DNA from: an uncultured Chromatiaceae bacterium
GTDB lineage: Bacteria > Pseudomonadota > Gammaproteobacteria > Enterobacterales > Alteromonadaceae
Assembly: GCA_946482615.1 (NCBI GenBank)
Contig: CAMLSF010000153.1
Coordinates: 1 to 8,657, forward strand
Reading direction: 5' to 3'
DNA: 8,657 bases
Part shown: piece after piece, positions 1-6,169 of the stretch
How positions within the stretch are numbered: the first letter of the stretch is position 1
Layout of the letters: every line of letters begins with the position of its first letter
Position numbers and translations under genes: made by a program
The notes under the pieces: generated by a model
What the model was told of the DNA's origin: nothing
The model's input: only the letters and a program-made list of their open reading frames with translations
Databases searched by the model: none

Positions 1-596
1 CTTTCGTAATCCAGAGGCGGAATTTCGCGGTTTTCTTTAGGGCTTAAACCACTGAGCCAGGCTTTGCGGGCATGCACAATAAACTGGTTACAGCCAGACT
101 CTGCAATGGTACCGACAAAATCCACCAGAAACTGATAACTGTCCTGATCATCAATGCCAATGCGGCTTTTCACCGTGACAGGAATATCCACCACAGCACG
201 CATCTCATGGATACAAGAGGCAACCAGTTCAGGTTTGGCCATCAAACAAGCGCCAAACATACCGTTTTGCACCCTGTCCGACGGACAGCCTACGTTGATA
301 TTAATAGCGTCATAGCCCCGCTCCTGGCAAAGCTTAGCACTGTGCGCCATATCTTTCGGATCAGAACCACCCAGTTGCACGACCACTGGATGCTCTTCCT
401 CGTTAAAAGCCAGATAATCACCCTGACCATAAATGATCGCACCTGTGGTGACCATTTCGGTATAAAGCACTGCATGTTCAGACAATAACCTATGGAAATA
501 GCGACAATGTTTATCTGTCCAATCCAACATAGGGGCGATGCTGAAGCGGTGATCCATAGTCACAGGTTTTGCAGGGGAAGTTGTCGAACTCATCAT
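1..596 (-). CDS. dusA: tRNA-dihydrouridine(20/20a) synthase DusA, 3' end cut by window edge
   Basis: This FMN-dependent flavoenzyme reduces uridine to dihydrouridine at positions 20/20a of the tRNA D-loop, using NADPH, in the cytoplasm. The 198 visible codons follow E. coli DusA closely. [11 protein letters not shown] at about residues 18-28 is the start of the TIM barrel and FMN site. TEMVTTGAI lies at about 46-54. [12 protein letters not shown], at about 101-112, carries the catalytic Cys (about 104). [16 protein letters not shown] lies near the cut. The family is about 330 residues long, so roughly 40% is missing beyond the left edge. Two adjacent ATGs (594-596 and 591-593) can start it. 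Another in-frame ATG at 555-557 sits just before the conserved core, but no clear ribosome binding site separates these choices. The gene lies 146 bases downstream of the sugar transferase on the same strand and has its own good promoter. dusA near zur and dnaB/alr is also the E. coli neighbourhood. Identity is very secure; the exact start is less so. Confidence 0.96.
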   Translation of the reverse strand, partial: MMSSTTSPAKPVTMDHRFSIAPMLDWTDKHCRYFHRLLSEHAVLYTEMVTTGAIIYGQGDYLAFNEEEHPVVVQLGGSDPKDMAHSAKLCQERGYDAININVGCPSDRVQNGMFGACLMAKPELVASCIHEMRAVVDIPVTVKSRIGIDDQDSYQFLVDFVGTIAESGCNQFIVHARKAWLSGLSPKENREIPPLDYE

Positions 597-679
597 AAAA
601 CGGCTGCCATCTGGTTAATTTGCTGCGTTCTACTGCTCTGGATCCGGGTGATGAATACAGAGTGTAGAAAAATCGCGCG

Positions 680-708
680 AGTATACACCAGACGGCAAGG
701 CTTTTCAG
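680..708 (-). promoter_or_regulatory. Probable sigma-70 promoter of dusA
   Basis: Reading the minus strand, a CTGAAA -35 element (703-708, 4/6 match) and a TATACT -10 element (680-685, 5/6 match) are separated by exactly 17 bases. Transcription would start near 673, giving a leader of about 77 bases before the dusA ATG. This was judged by eye only. Confidence 0.55.
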
Positions 709-720
709 TGCAAAGGAAGT

Positions 721-749
721 ACAAAACAAGTTTTGGCCTTGATCAGGCC
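721..749 (-). terminator. Weak hairpin at the end of the sugar transferase gene
   Basis: The arms GGCCT (735-739) and AGGCC (745-749) form a 5-bp GC-rich stem around TGATC. The transferase stop codon (743-745) lies within this structure. On the minus strand it is followed by AAAACTTGTTTT, which has a broken T run, so any termination would be inefficient. A small CAAAAC/GTTTTG inverted repeat adjoins it. This is a tentative call. Confidence 0.3.
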
Positions 750-1570
750 TGAGATTTAAGCAGCAACAAACTGTAACGCGAACTCAGCTCAAAAAGCGCT
801 ATTTTTCTCTCACCTTTTTTTAGCGGCAACTCACCGGTGCGAACTTTATTACGTTTTAACCGCAGTAATTGGTAACCAGCGAGGTAAACCAATAATTTTC
901 TGCTGTATTCCTCAAACCAGGAGCCATTAAAATGGTGAATACTGAAGTTTTCTTTGCCGGCCTCTGGCGTGCAGAAGTAATAACTTGGATAGATACAGGC
1001 ATCTGCCGACAAATGGTAAATCTGATCGCCGCTGTAAGGCTTACGCAAACCAAAGTCGCGGGCAAACAAATCACTAATAAGGCCAGTGTTTGGTGTCAAA
1101 TCTTCCGAACCGTCTGCCTTGTAAAATGATTTAGTGTCGTAGGCACTGAGTAAAGTCCTGACAATAGCATTACCAGGCGCAGCTCCCATCATAGCGGTCA
1201 CTGGTGCAGTACGGCCTTTAAAACTCTCAAAACCGGTAACAAAATGATGGTGCCGGAATAACTCCAGATCTGCTGTTAATTCCAAATCTGTATCAAAATA
1301 AAATCCGCCCATTTGGTGCAATGCATAAAGACGCAAATAATCCGACACAAAAGCCCACTTCTTTGCAGCAAAAGCTTCTTGAGCGTAACTGTTGTTCAAA
1401 GCAGCAAAACGCTCATTATTCCATTCAATGATTTCATAATCAGGCAAAAATTTTTTCCAGCTGGCAATACAACGCAAAGCCAATTCTGTTTTTGGGGCAT
1501 TACCTACCCAAACATAATGAATAATTTTTGGAATAACTTTTGGATTAGCCATGGGACACTGATTTAACAT
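743..1570 (-). CDS. Family-32-type sugar transferase (Gly_transf_sug, DxD motif)
   Basis: This 275-residue protein looks like a cytoplasmic or membrane-peripheral glycosyltransferase of the Och1/TcdA-like GT32 group. Such enzymes add sugars from nucleotide-sugar donors to polysaccharide, lipooligosaccharide or capsule chains. The typical N-terminal signature IPKIIHYVWVGNAPK is at about residues 13-27. CIASWKKFLPDYEIIEWN follows at about 34-51, then AKKWAFVSDYLRLYALHQMGG at about 69-89. The metal- and nucleotide-binding DxD is FDTD at about 92-95. There is no signal peptide or clear membrane helix. The start is uncertain: ATG at 1568-1570 and ATG at 1550-1552 (MANPKV) are both possible, and neither has a good ribosome binding site. 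Family members commonly begin right before IPKIIHY, which slightly favours the shorter form. No other sugar-polymer genes are visible, so donor and acceptor cannot be inferred. It sits alone between dusA and zur and looks like an accessory insertion. The family call is solid; the substrate is unknown. Confidence 0.88.
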   Translation of the reverse strand: MLNQCPMANPKVIPKIIHYVWVGNAPKTELALRCIASWKKFLPDYEIIEWNNERFAALNNSYAQEAFAAKKWAFVSDYLRLYALHQMGGFYFDTDLELTADLELFRHHHFVTGFESFKGRTAPVTAMMGAAPGNAIVRTLLSAYDTKSFYKADGSEDLTPNTGLISDLFARDFGLRKPYSGDQIYHLSADACIYPSYYFCTPEAGKENFSIHHFNGSWFEEYSRKLLVYLAGYQLLRLKRNKVRTGELPLKKGERKIALFELSSRYSLLLLKSQA

Positions 1571-1617
1571 GCGACTTTGCTCATTAGTTTATGCTTCTGC
1601 CCCGGATTGACTGTAAT

Positions 1618-1643
1618 CATTTGTAACCCTTTGGTAACAAATG
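1618..1643. promoter_or_regulatory. Near-perfect 26-base palindrome, candidate operator
   Basis: The arms CATTTGTAACC (1618-1628) and GGTAACAAATG (1633-1643) are reverse complements except at one base pair, with CTTT between them. Relative to the candidate minus-strand promoter at 1662-1690, the palindrome lies just downstream of the predicted start site, where a repressor would block transcription or where the transcript could form a hairpin. The motif is not a Zur box or another operator I can name. The symmetry is seen directly; the function is inferred. Confidence 0.45.
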
Positions 1644-1661
1644 AAACTTTGGGGGCGCGGC

Positions 1662-1690
1662 ATACTAGTAGTCTTTGTACAGAATAACAA
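1662..1690 (-). promoter_or_regulatory. Possible promoter of the sugar transferase gene
   Basis: On the minus strand TTGTTA (1685-1690, 4/6) and TAGTAT (1662-1667, 4/6) are spaced by 17 bases. The leader to the transferase ATG would be about 85 bases and would contain the palindrome at 1618-1643. The hexamers are only moderate. Confidence 0.35.
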
Positions 1691-1876
1691 GCCATTATTA
1701 ACCTAAAATTAACGGGCAAAAAAAACACCCCCTAAATAATGGTCACTCCGCGTGAATCTGTTGAGGTCATCGCATTACTTAACTTCTGTTTTGTATCAGG
1801 AAATCGCCATTCAAAGGCTGGAGTGGACAAACTTATGTGATAAACTGCCGCTATTGCTACGAGAGTGAGCTGAGTT

Positions 1877-2326
1877 ATGTCGATTGAATCTTTGGTCACC
1901 AGGGCACGCCATATTTGTGATGTCAATGGCGCGCGCTTTACCACCATTCGGGAAAAAGTGTTCCGCTTATTGGCAGATACTCATGGTGGTATTGGTGCCT
2001 ATGAATTACTGGAACAGTTAAAAGCCAGTGAACCAGCGGCTAAACCTGCCACTATTTATCGGGCTTTGGATTTTCTGACAGAACAGGGGTTTATTCACAA
2101 AATTGAATCCACTAACGCTTTTTTGCTCTGTCATCACTTTGAACAGCATCATCCTGCTCAGCTATTGATCTGCGATCAATGTGGTCATGTGGAAGAATTG
2201 CATTCGTCCCCGCTACAGCAAGAATTTGTGAAATTAGCCTCTGAAAAAGGCTTTTTGATTCAAAGACAAACTGTGGAAGCTCATGGGAGTTGCCAAAGCT
2301 GTCTGAAAAAAGCGTCAAACGACTGA
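1877..2326 (+). CDS. zur: Zinc uptake regulator Zur (Fur family)
   Basis: Zur is a dimeric zinc-sensing repressor of the Fur family that shuts off zinc import genes when zinc is sufficient. The 149-residue protein has the N-terminal winged-helix DNA-binding domain at about residues 1-84. Its recognition-helix region AKPATIYRALDFLTEQGFIHK (about 55-75) and the following IESTN segment are Zur-like rather than Fur-like. The C-terminal dimerisation and metal domain keeps LCHH (about 84-87), the paired structural-zinc motifs CDQC (99-102) and CQSC (139-142), and EAHG (134-137). It is shorter than E. coli Zur (about 171 residues) because the Cys/His-bearing tail after the last CxxC is absent. The ATG follows a GAG-rich stretch that can serve as a ribosome binding site, with a possible extended -10 (TGTGATAAA, 1836-1844) upstream. 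No Zur operator was recognised nearby, so autoregulation is not supported. A gene between dusA and the dnaB/alr pair matches the known zur neighbourhood. Confidence 0.94.
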   Translation: MSIESLVTRARHICDVNGARFTTIREKVFRLLADTHGGIGAYELLEQLKASEPAAKPATIYRALDFLTEQGFIHKIESTNAFLLCHHFEQHHPAQLLICDQCGHVEELHSSPLQQEFVKLASEKGFLIQRQTVEAHGSCQSCLKKASND

Positions 2327-2352
2327 ATCCGCTTGACGCATTCAGGTCAGAC
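2301..2352 (+). terminator. Nested hairpin at the 3' end of zur
   Basis: Outer arms GTCTGA (2301-2306) and TCAGAC (2347-2352) enclose inner arms GCGTCAA (2312-2318) and TTGACGC (2333-2339), with a 14-base loop containing the zur stop codon. Only a short ATTTTA stretch follows, so this may be a poor intrinsic terminator or an mRNA 3'-end stabiliser. An alternative CTGAAT/ATTCAG pairing competes with it. Confidence 0.4.
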
Positions 2353-2431
2353 TGGCTATTTTAGTGAGCAGAACTGAATAAAATTGTAAATACTTTAGAA
2401 AAATTCATACCAAAACAATAAGCTAGACTTG

Positions 2432-2440
2432 TGTTATAAA
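2432..2440 (+). promoter_or_regulatory. Extended -10 promoter upstream of cheX-like gene
   Basis: TGTTATAAA is an extended -10 element (TGn followed by TATAAA, 5/6). At 17 bases spacing the -35 position reads AAAACA (2412-2417), a 3/6 match, as is common for extended -10 promoters. Transcription would start near 2447, giving a leader of about 58 bases. No sigma-28 flagellar promoter pattern was seen, so control with motility genes is not indicated. Confidence 0.5.
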
Positions 2441-2504
2441 GCATAGCCACCTAATCTTGAAGCTGGCAATGCAAGCAGGTCCAGATTCCGAACAGGCTAA
2501 TTAA

Positions 2505-2969
2505 ATGAATGTTGAGTATGTAAATCCGTTTCTCTCTTCGTTAGTCAATGTGTTAGGTACCATGGCCAATACTAAAATTGTGCCGGGACAGCCACGATTA
2601 AAGAAGGACGAACAGGCTCGCGGTGAAGTGTCAGGTTTGATTGGTATGATAGGGCCAACCACTAAAGGGTCCTTCTCAGTCACTTTTGAAGAATCCCTGG
2701 CACTGGAAATCATGGCCAGAATGTTAGGCGAAAGACCTGACAAAATTAATGAAGAAGTCACAGACATGGTGGGTGAAATCACCAACATGGTCACTGGCGG
2801 TGCAAAGCGTATTTTGGGTGAAAAAGGCCATGAATTCAGTATGGCGACCCCTGTTGTCGTATCAGGTAAAGGCCATACTATCACTCATAAAACCACGGGC
2901 GCGAAAATTCTGATGCCCTTTGATTCAGACTTCGGCAAAGTATTTATAGAAGTCAGTTTCGACGAGTAA
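2505..2969 (+). CDS. cheX: CheX-like chemotaxis phosphatase domain protein
   Basis: CheC/CheX/FliY-family proteins dephosphorylate CheY-P and reset the chemotaxis signal. This 154-residue cytoplasmic protein is a single CheX-type domain without membrane segments. Its key helix DMVGEITNMVTGG (about residues 87-99) matches the phosphatase signature D-x3-E-x2-N with Asp87, Glu91 and Asn94, and Pro116 follows 22 residues after the Asn. Only one such motif is present, as in CheX, whereas CheC and FliY commonly carry two. The C-terminal strands (about 124-154) complete the fold. The ATG is preceded by a weak AGG about ten bases upstream. No other chemotaxis or flagellar gene is nearby. It stands alone between zur and the convergent alr gene, with its own promoter and a shared terminator. 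The family is well supported. Activity on CheY-P is inferred, and the target could be another receiver-domain protein. Confidence 0.85.
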   Translation: MNVEYVNPFLSSLVNVLGTMANTKIVPGQPRLKKDEQARGEVSGLIGMIGPTTKGSFSVTFEESLALEIMARMLGERPDKINEEVTDMVGEITNMVTGGAKRILGEKGHEFSMATPVVVSGKGHTITHKTTGAKILMPFDSDFGKVFIEVSFDE

Positions 2970-2985
2970 TCCGGACTGAATGTAC

Positions 2986-3012
2986 AAAAGCCGACTTTTC
3001 AGTCGGCTTTTT
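2986..3012. terminator. Bidirectional intrinsic terminator shared by cheX and alr
   Basis: AAAAGCCGAC (2986-2995) and GTCGGCTTTT (3002-3011) form a perfect 10-bp stem with a 6-base loop. A T run (3008-3012) follows on the plus strand and TTTT follows on the minus strand. It terminates cheX 17 bases past its stop codon. On the other strand the alr stop codon (2999-3001) lies in the loop and its last codons form part of the stem. Confidence 0.85.
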
Positions 3013-4096
3013 GCTGTTCTGCATTTATATATCTGAATTCGACCCTGCTGGTTATATTACAGAGCAACTCATAGGGAATAGTTTGTACCTGCTCTGCAAT
3101 TTCTTCGACCGGTAAATCCGCCCCCCATAACAGCACTTCATCACCAATTTGCACATCAGCCTTGCCAATGTCGACTGTCGTCATATCCATAGAAACCCGG
3201 CCAACAATGGGATAGCGCTCACCTTTAATCAGCACAGGGCAACCATTACTGGCCGCTCTTGGATAACCATCACCATAACCTACTGCCACCACAGCTAAAC
3301 GGGTATCTGCTGGCGCAGTCCAGGTGCCACCGTAGCCCACTTTGTCGCCTTGCTTCACTTCACGCACTGCTATAACGCTGCTGCTAAAGCTCATCACGGC
3401 CTTTAACTGATGCTGCTCTGCTCTGCCCTGCTCCATAGGGGAAACACCGTACAAAGCCAAACCAGGACGGATCCAATGGCCATGGCTCTGTGGCCAGGCA
3501 AGAGTACCAGCAGAATTGGCCAGGCAATGTTCACCCGCCAAACCTTCTACCGTTTTCATAAAGAGATCAATTTGCTGTTGGGTACTATCCACATCCGGTT
3601 CATCGGCGCTGGCAAAGTGCGTCATCAGGCGCATCGGCTGTATCACATTAGGGCATTGACTAAGCTTTTGATAAGCATCCAGAAACTCTTGTGGCAATAA
3701 ACCTAAGCGGTGCATACCACTGTCCATTTTCAGCCAGACATGGATAGGAGAATCCAGCTGTGCAGCAACCAATGCTTCAACCTGACTTGGATGATGCACT
3801 ACGACCTGTAAGTTACTGGCAACCACTTGTGGCAATTCGTCGGCATGGAAAAAACCTTCCAGCAGCACTATAGGTTTGACTATACCGCCAGCGCGCAGCA
3901 TCAAAGCCTCATCAATACGGGCCACACCAAAAGCACTGGCGTCTTTCAGTTGTTCCGCCACTTTCAGTAAACCATGGCCATAGGCATTGGCTTTTAATAC
4001 CGCCAGCACTTTGCTGTCCGGAGCAGCAGTACGCAGCTGTTGTAAATTATGCAATAAGGCCGCTAAATCAATGCGGGCCTGTGGACGACGACTCAT
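2999..4096 (-). CDS. alr: Alanine racemase
   Basis: Alanine racemase is a cytoplasmic PLP enzyme that interconverts L- and D-alanine, supplying D-Ala for peptidoglycan. The 365-residue length is normal for the family (about 360). The N-terminal TIM barrel carries the PLP lysine in VLKANAYGHG (Lys35), and the HRLG motif follows at about 129-132. The C-terminal beta domain provides the second catalytic base, Tyr255, in KVGYGGTW. GYGDGYPR (about 273-280) and GRVSMDM (about 299-305) are further family blocks. Its ATG overlaps the dnaB stop codon by one base (TAATG), so translation is probably coupled to dnaB and the two share a transcript. The 3' end overlaps the bidirectional terminator. A dnaB-alr pair is common in Gammaproteobacteria. 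I cannot tell from this window whether a second, catabolic racemase (dadX) exists. Confidence 0.97.
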   Translation of the reverse strand: MSRRPQARIDLAALLHNLQQLRTAAPDSKVLAVLKANAYGHGLLKVAEQLKDASAFGVARIDEALMLRAGGIVKPIVLLEGFFHADELPQVVASNLQVVVHHPSQVEALVAAQLDSPIHVWLKMDSGMHRLGLLPQEFLDAYQKLSQCPNVIQPMRLMTHFASADEPDVDSTQQQIDLFMKTVEGLAGEHCLANSAGTLAWPQSHGHWIRPGLALYGVSPMEQGRAEQHQLKAVMSFSSSVIAVREVKQGDKVGYGGTWTAPADTRLAVVAVGYGDGYPRAASNGCPVLIKGERYPIVGRVSMDMTTVDIGKADVQIGDEVLLWGADLPVEEIAEQVQTIPYELLCNITSRVEFRYINAEQQKAD

Positions 4097-5487
4097 TAAT
4101 ACTCGTCCTCAAAACGGGCAGTGCCTGCGTAATTGTCAAAACGTGAATAGCGGCCATGGAAGGTCAGACGAATACGACCTATAGGGCCGTTACGTTGTTT
4201 ACCTATGATGACTTCAGCTGTGCCTTTATCCGGGCTGTCATCGTGATACACCTCGTCACGGTAGATAAACATAATTAAGTCGGCATCCTGCTCAATAGAA
4301 CCGGATTCACGTAAGTCGGAGTTGACAGGGCGCTTGTCAGCACGCTGTTCCAGACTACGGTTAAGCTGCGAAAGAGCTATGACCGGCACTTTCAACTCTT
4401 TGGCCAAGGCTTTGAGTGAGCGCGAAATTTCGGCAATTTCTAAAGTCCGGTTTTCCGATAAGCCCGGTACTGTCATCAGCTGCAGGTAGTCGACCATGAT
4501 CATGCTCAGGCCGCCATGTTCACGCGCCACACGACGGGCACGGGAACGCACTTCGGTTGGTGTTAAACCGGAAGCGTCGTCTATATACATTTTACCTTTG
4601 CTGTTCAGAAGCTCGATGGCAGAGGACAAACGCGCCCAATCTTCATCGTCCAGCTGACCTGTCCGCACTTTGGTCTGATCAATACGGCCTAAAGACGCCA
4701 GCATCCTCATCATAATTTGTTCGGACGGCATCTCTAAACTGAAAATAAGCACCGGCTTGTCGCTGGTAATGGCAGCGTGTTCACACAGGTTCATCGCAAA
4801 AGTGGTTTTCCCCATGGAAGGACGGGCGGCCACTATGATCAGATCCGACGGCTGCATGCCGTTGGTCATTTTATCCAAATCCATATAACCCGTAGAGACA
4901 CCGGTTAAACCGCCGGAACTGGGGTTGCGGAACAGCTCGTCTATCTTGTCGATAGTTTTCGACAAAATGCTGTTGATAGGCTCAGGGCCTTCATTGGCAT
5001 TGGCTCTTTGCTCAGCAATTTTAAAGACTTTAGTTTCAGCGAAATCCAGCAGCTCAGCACTGTTGCGGCCTTGCGGGTCGTAACCTGCATCGGCGATGTC
5101 GTGTGCTACAGCTATCATATCCCGCACTACAGCACGTTCACGCACTATCTCGGCATAGGCGAGTATATTGGCGGCACTTGGGGTGTTTTTAGCAATTTCA
5201 CCTAAATAGGCAAAACCACCAACGTCCGCTAACTGCTGATTACGCTCTAAATCTTCGGATACCGTAATTAAATCAATAGGCTGGTTGGCTTCAGCTACAC
5301 GAGACATCGCAGAAAAAATAAAGCGGTGTGAGCGCAAATAAAAATCCTGCTCTACCACTTTTTCCGAGACTTTGTCCCAGGCTTCATTGTCCAGCATCAA
5401 ACCACCCAACACGGATTGTTCGGCCTCAATGGAATGTGGCGGCATTTTTACCGCAGCGACTTGTTTATCTCTTTGCTTATTGTCCAT
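4096..5487 (-). CDS. dnaB: Replicative DNA helicase DnaB
   Basis: DnaB is the hexameric 5'-3' helicase that unwinds DNA at the replication fork and recruits DnaG primase. The 463-residue protein is of usual length (about 470 in E. coli). The N-terminal collar domain begins around PPHSIEAEQSVLGGLM (about 16-31) and runs to about 115, followed by a linker. The RecA-like motor starts near 190. Walker A is ARPSMGKTT (221-229, Lys227). FSLEMPSEQ lies at about 249-257. Walker B is MIMVDYLQLM, with Asp333. SQLNRSLEQR lies at about 373-382, and GKQRNGP (429-435) holds the C-terminal lysine/arginine-finger region. No intein or insertion interrupts the motifs. The ATG at 5485-5487 has only a weak GGTG upstream. 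The gene is separated by 190 bases from the rplI operon and probably has its own promoter; it is directly coupled to alr. Confidence 0.98.
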   Translation of the reverse strand: MDNKQRDKQVAAVKMPPHSIEAEQSVLGGLMLDNEAWDKVSEKVVEQDFYLRSHRFIFSAMSRVAEANQPIDLITVSEDLERNQQLADVGGFAYLGEIAKNTPSAANILAYAEIVRERAVVRDMIAVAHDIADAGYDPQGRNSAELLDFAETKVFKIAEQRANANEGPEPINSILSKTIDKIDELFRNPSSGGLTGVSTGYMDLDKMTNGMQPSDLIIVAARPSMGKTTFAMNLCEHAAITSDKPVLIFSLEMPSEQIMMRMLASLGRIDQTKVRTGQLDDEDWARLSSAIELLNSKGKMYIDDASGLTPTEVRSRARRVAREHGGLSMIMVDYLQLMTVPGLSENRTLEIAEISRSLKALAKELKVPVIALSQLNRSLEQRADKRPVNSDLRESGSIEQDADLIMFIYRDEVYHDDSPDKGTAEVIIGKQRNGPIGRIRLTFHGRYSRFDNYAGTARFEDEY

Positions 5488-5528
5488 AACACCAGAAATT
5501 CTAGAAATTGCGACAGGCTAATACCCGG

Positions 5529-5537
5529 GGTATAACA
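5529..5537 (-). promoter_or_regulatory. Possible extended -10 promoter of dnaB
   Basis: Reading the minus strand, TGTTATACC (5529-5537) is a TGn extension plus TATACC. No good -35 hexamer is seen 16-18 bases upstream. Transcription would start near 5522, about 35 bases before the dnaB ATG. This call is weak, but the position is sensible. Confidence 0.35.
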
Positions 5538-5582
5538 GCTCTGCATGGGAGCGATAGCCTACCATTAAAGCATGGATGAAGC

Positions 5583-5591
5583 TGTGGAAAA
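5583..5591 (-). promoter_or_regulatory. DnaA-box-like site upstream of dnaB
   Basis: The minus strand reads TTTTCCACA, which fits the relaxed DnaA-box consensus TTWTNCACA. It lies about 96 bases upstream of the dnaB start codon and about 50 bases upstream of the candidate -10. It is a single site, so chance is possible. Confidence 0.35.
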
Positions 5592-5643
5592 ATCAGTAAA
5601 GCAGAATATTTTTAACGGAAAATCAGCATGAAGCAGGAAGGGA

Positions 5644-5669
5644 TTGGGCACACAAAACTGTGTGCCCAA
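5644..5669 (-). terminator. Strong hairpin closing the rpsF-priB-rpsR-rplI operon
   Basis: TTGGGCACACA (5644-5654) and TGTGTGCCCAA (5659-5669) form a perfect 11-bp stem with a 4-base loop, 8 bases past the rplI stop codon. On the minus strand no T run follows (AATCCCTTCC). The structure is therefore either a partial terminator or an mRNA 3'-end stabiliser that may let some transcripts continue into dnaB. The stem itself is unambiguous. Confidence 0.6.
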
Positions 5670-5677
5670 AAGGCTGA

Positions 5678-6130
5678 TTAAGCCTCAGCAACCACTACTA
5701 CTTTGATAGTAGCTGTTACTTCTGCGTGTAACTGCAGAGCGATGTTGAATTCGCCAGTTTCACGGATAGTACCGTTAGGTAACTTCACTTCAGCTTTCGT
5801 TACTGCAACACCTGCAGCAGTGATAGCGTCAGCAATATCACGTGTACCAACTGAACCGAACAACTTGCCTTCGTCACCTGCTTTAGAAGCTACGGTTACT
5901 TCAGCCAGAGCAGCGATCTTCTCAGCACGAGCTTGAGAAGCAGCTAAAGTTTCAGCCAGTTTGGCTTCTAACTCAGCACGACGCAGTTCAAATTTTTCGA
6001 TGTTAGCTTTGGTCGCTGGAACTGCTTTTCCTTGTGGGAATAAGAAGTTACGAGCATAACCAGATTTAACAGTTACGTTGTCGCCTAAACCACCCAGGTT
6101 AGCGACTTTGTCCAACAGAATAATTTCCAT
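5678..6130 (-). CDS. rplI: 50S ribosomal protein bL9
   Basis: bL9 is a large-subunit protein that binds 23S rRNA near the L1 stalk and helps maintain reading frame. The 150-residue protein has the expected two-lobed design. The N-terminal domain is [24 protein letters not shown] with [13 protein letters not shown] (about 24-36). A long connecting helix rich in Ala/Glu/Lys runs at about 41-75. The C-terminal domain includes [15 protein letters not shown] (about 89-103) and [13 protein letters not shown] (about 116-128). The ATG follows a clear AGAGGG ribosome binding site. It is the last gene of the operon, 39 bases after rpsR, and is followed by the strong hairpin at 5644-5669. Length is as in E. 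coli (149), and nothing is unusual. Confidence 0.98.
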   Translation of the reverse strand: MEIILLDKVANLGGLGDNVTVKSGYARNFLFPQGKAVPATKANIEKFELRRAELEAKLAETLAASQARAEKIAALAEVTVASKAGDEGKLFGSVGTRDIADAITAAGVAVTKAEVKLPNGTIRETGEFNIALQLHAEVTATIKVVVVAEA

Positions 6131-6169
6131 TGTAATACCCTCTCTGTATACGGTTTAACCAGTCGCTGC

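Larger units (their letters stand above)
1571..1876. other. 306-base gene-free divergent interval between sugar transferase and zur
   Basis: No credible gene is seen here. It holds start-region signals for two divergent genes: a minus-strand promoter candidate (1662-1690) and a strong palindrome (1618-1643) on the transferase side, and the zur upstream region on the other. For zur the best -10 candidate is the extended TGTGATAAA at 1836-1844, with no recognisable -35. An A-rich stretch (1719-1727) followed by a C run is present without a stem. I found no sequence resembling the E. coli Zur operator, a T-rich palindrome of the TGTTATANTATAACA kind. Confidence 0.6.

Noticed and set aside
72..488. 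Plus-strand open frame of 138 codons
   Set aside because: It is antisense to dusA, whose minus-strand product matches the family throughout. The peptide has no recognisable domain.
511..729. Minus-strand open frame of 72 codons overlapping the dusA start
   Set aside because: It is in a different frame from dusA, low-complexity in character and without a family match. It covers the dusA promoter and leader.
492..752. Plus-strand open frame of 86 codons through the dusA start and gap
   Set aside because: No family resemblance and no ribosome binding site; it crosses a well-supported minus-strand gene.
1566..1586. Six-codon minus-strand upstream frame overlapping the transferase ATG at 1570
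   Set aside because: There is no ribosome binding site and a frame this short is expected by chance, so a uORF-type control is not supported.
1744..1876. Zur operator or zinc-responsive site in front of zur
   Set aside because: I looked for a palindrome of the TGTTATANTATAACA type and found none.
1732..1947. Minus-strand open frame of 71 codons across the zur start
   Set aside because: It overlaps the securely identified zur N terminus on the other strand and resembles no known protein.
2501..2884. Minus-strand open frame of 127 codons
   Set aside because: It is the antisense shadow of the CheX-like gene, whose own motif is intact.
3410..3700. Plus-strand open frame of 96 codons within alr
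   Set aside because: It is antisense to conserved alanine racemase sequence with no domain of its own.
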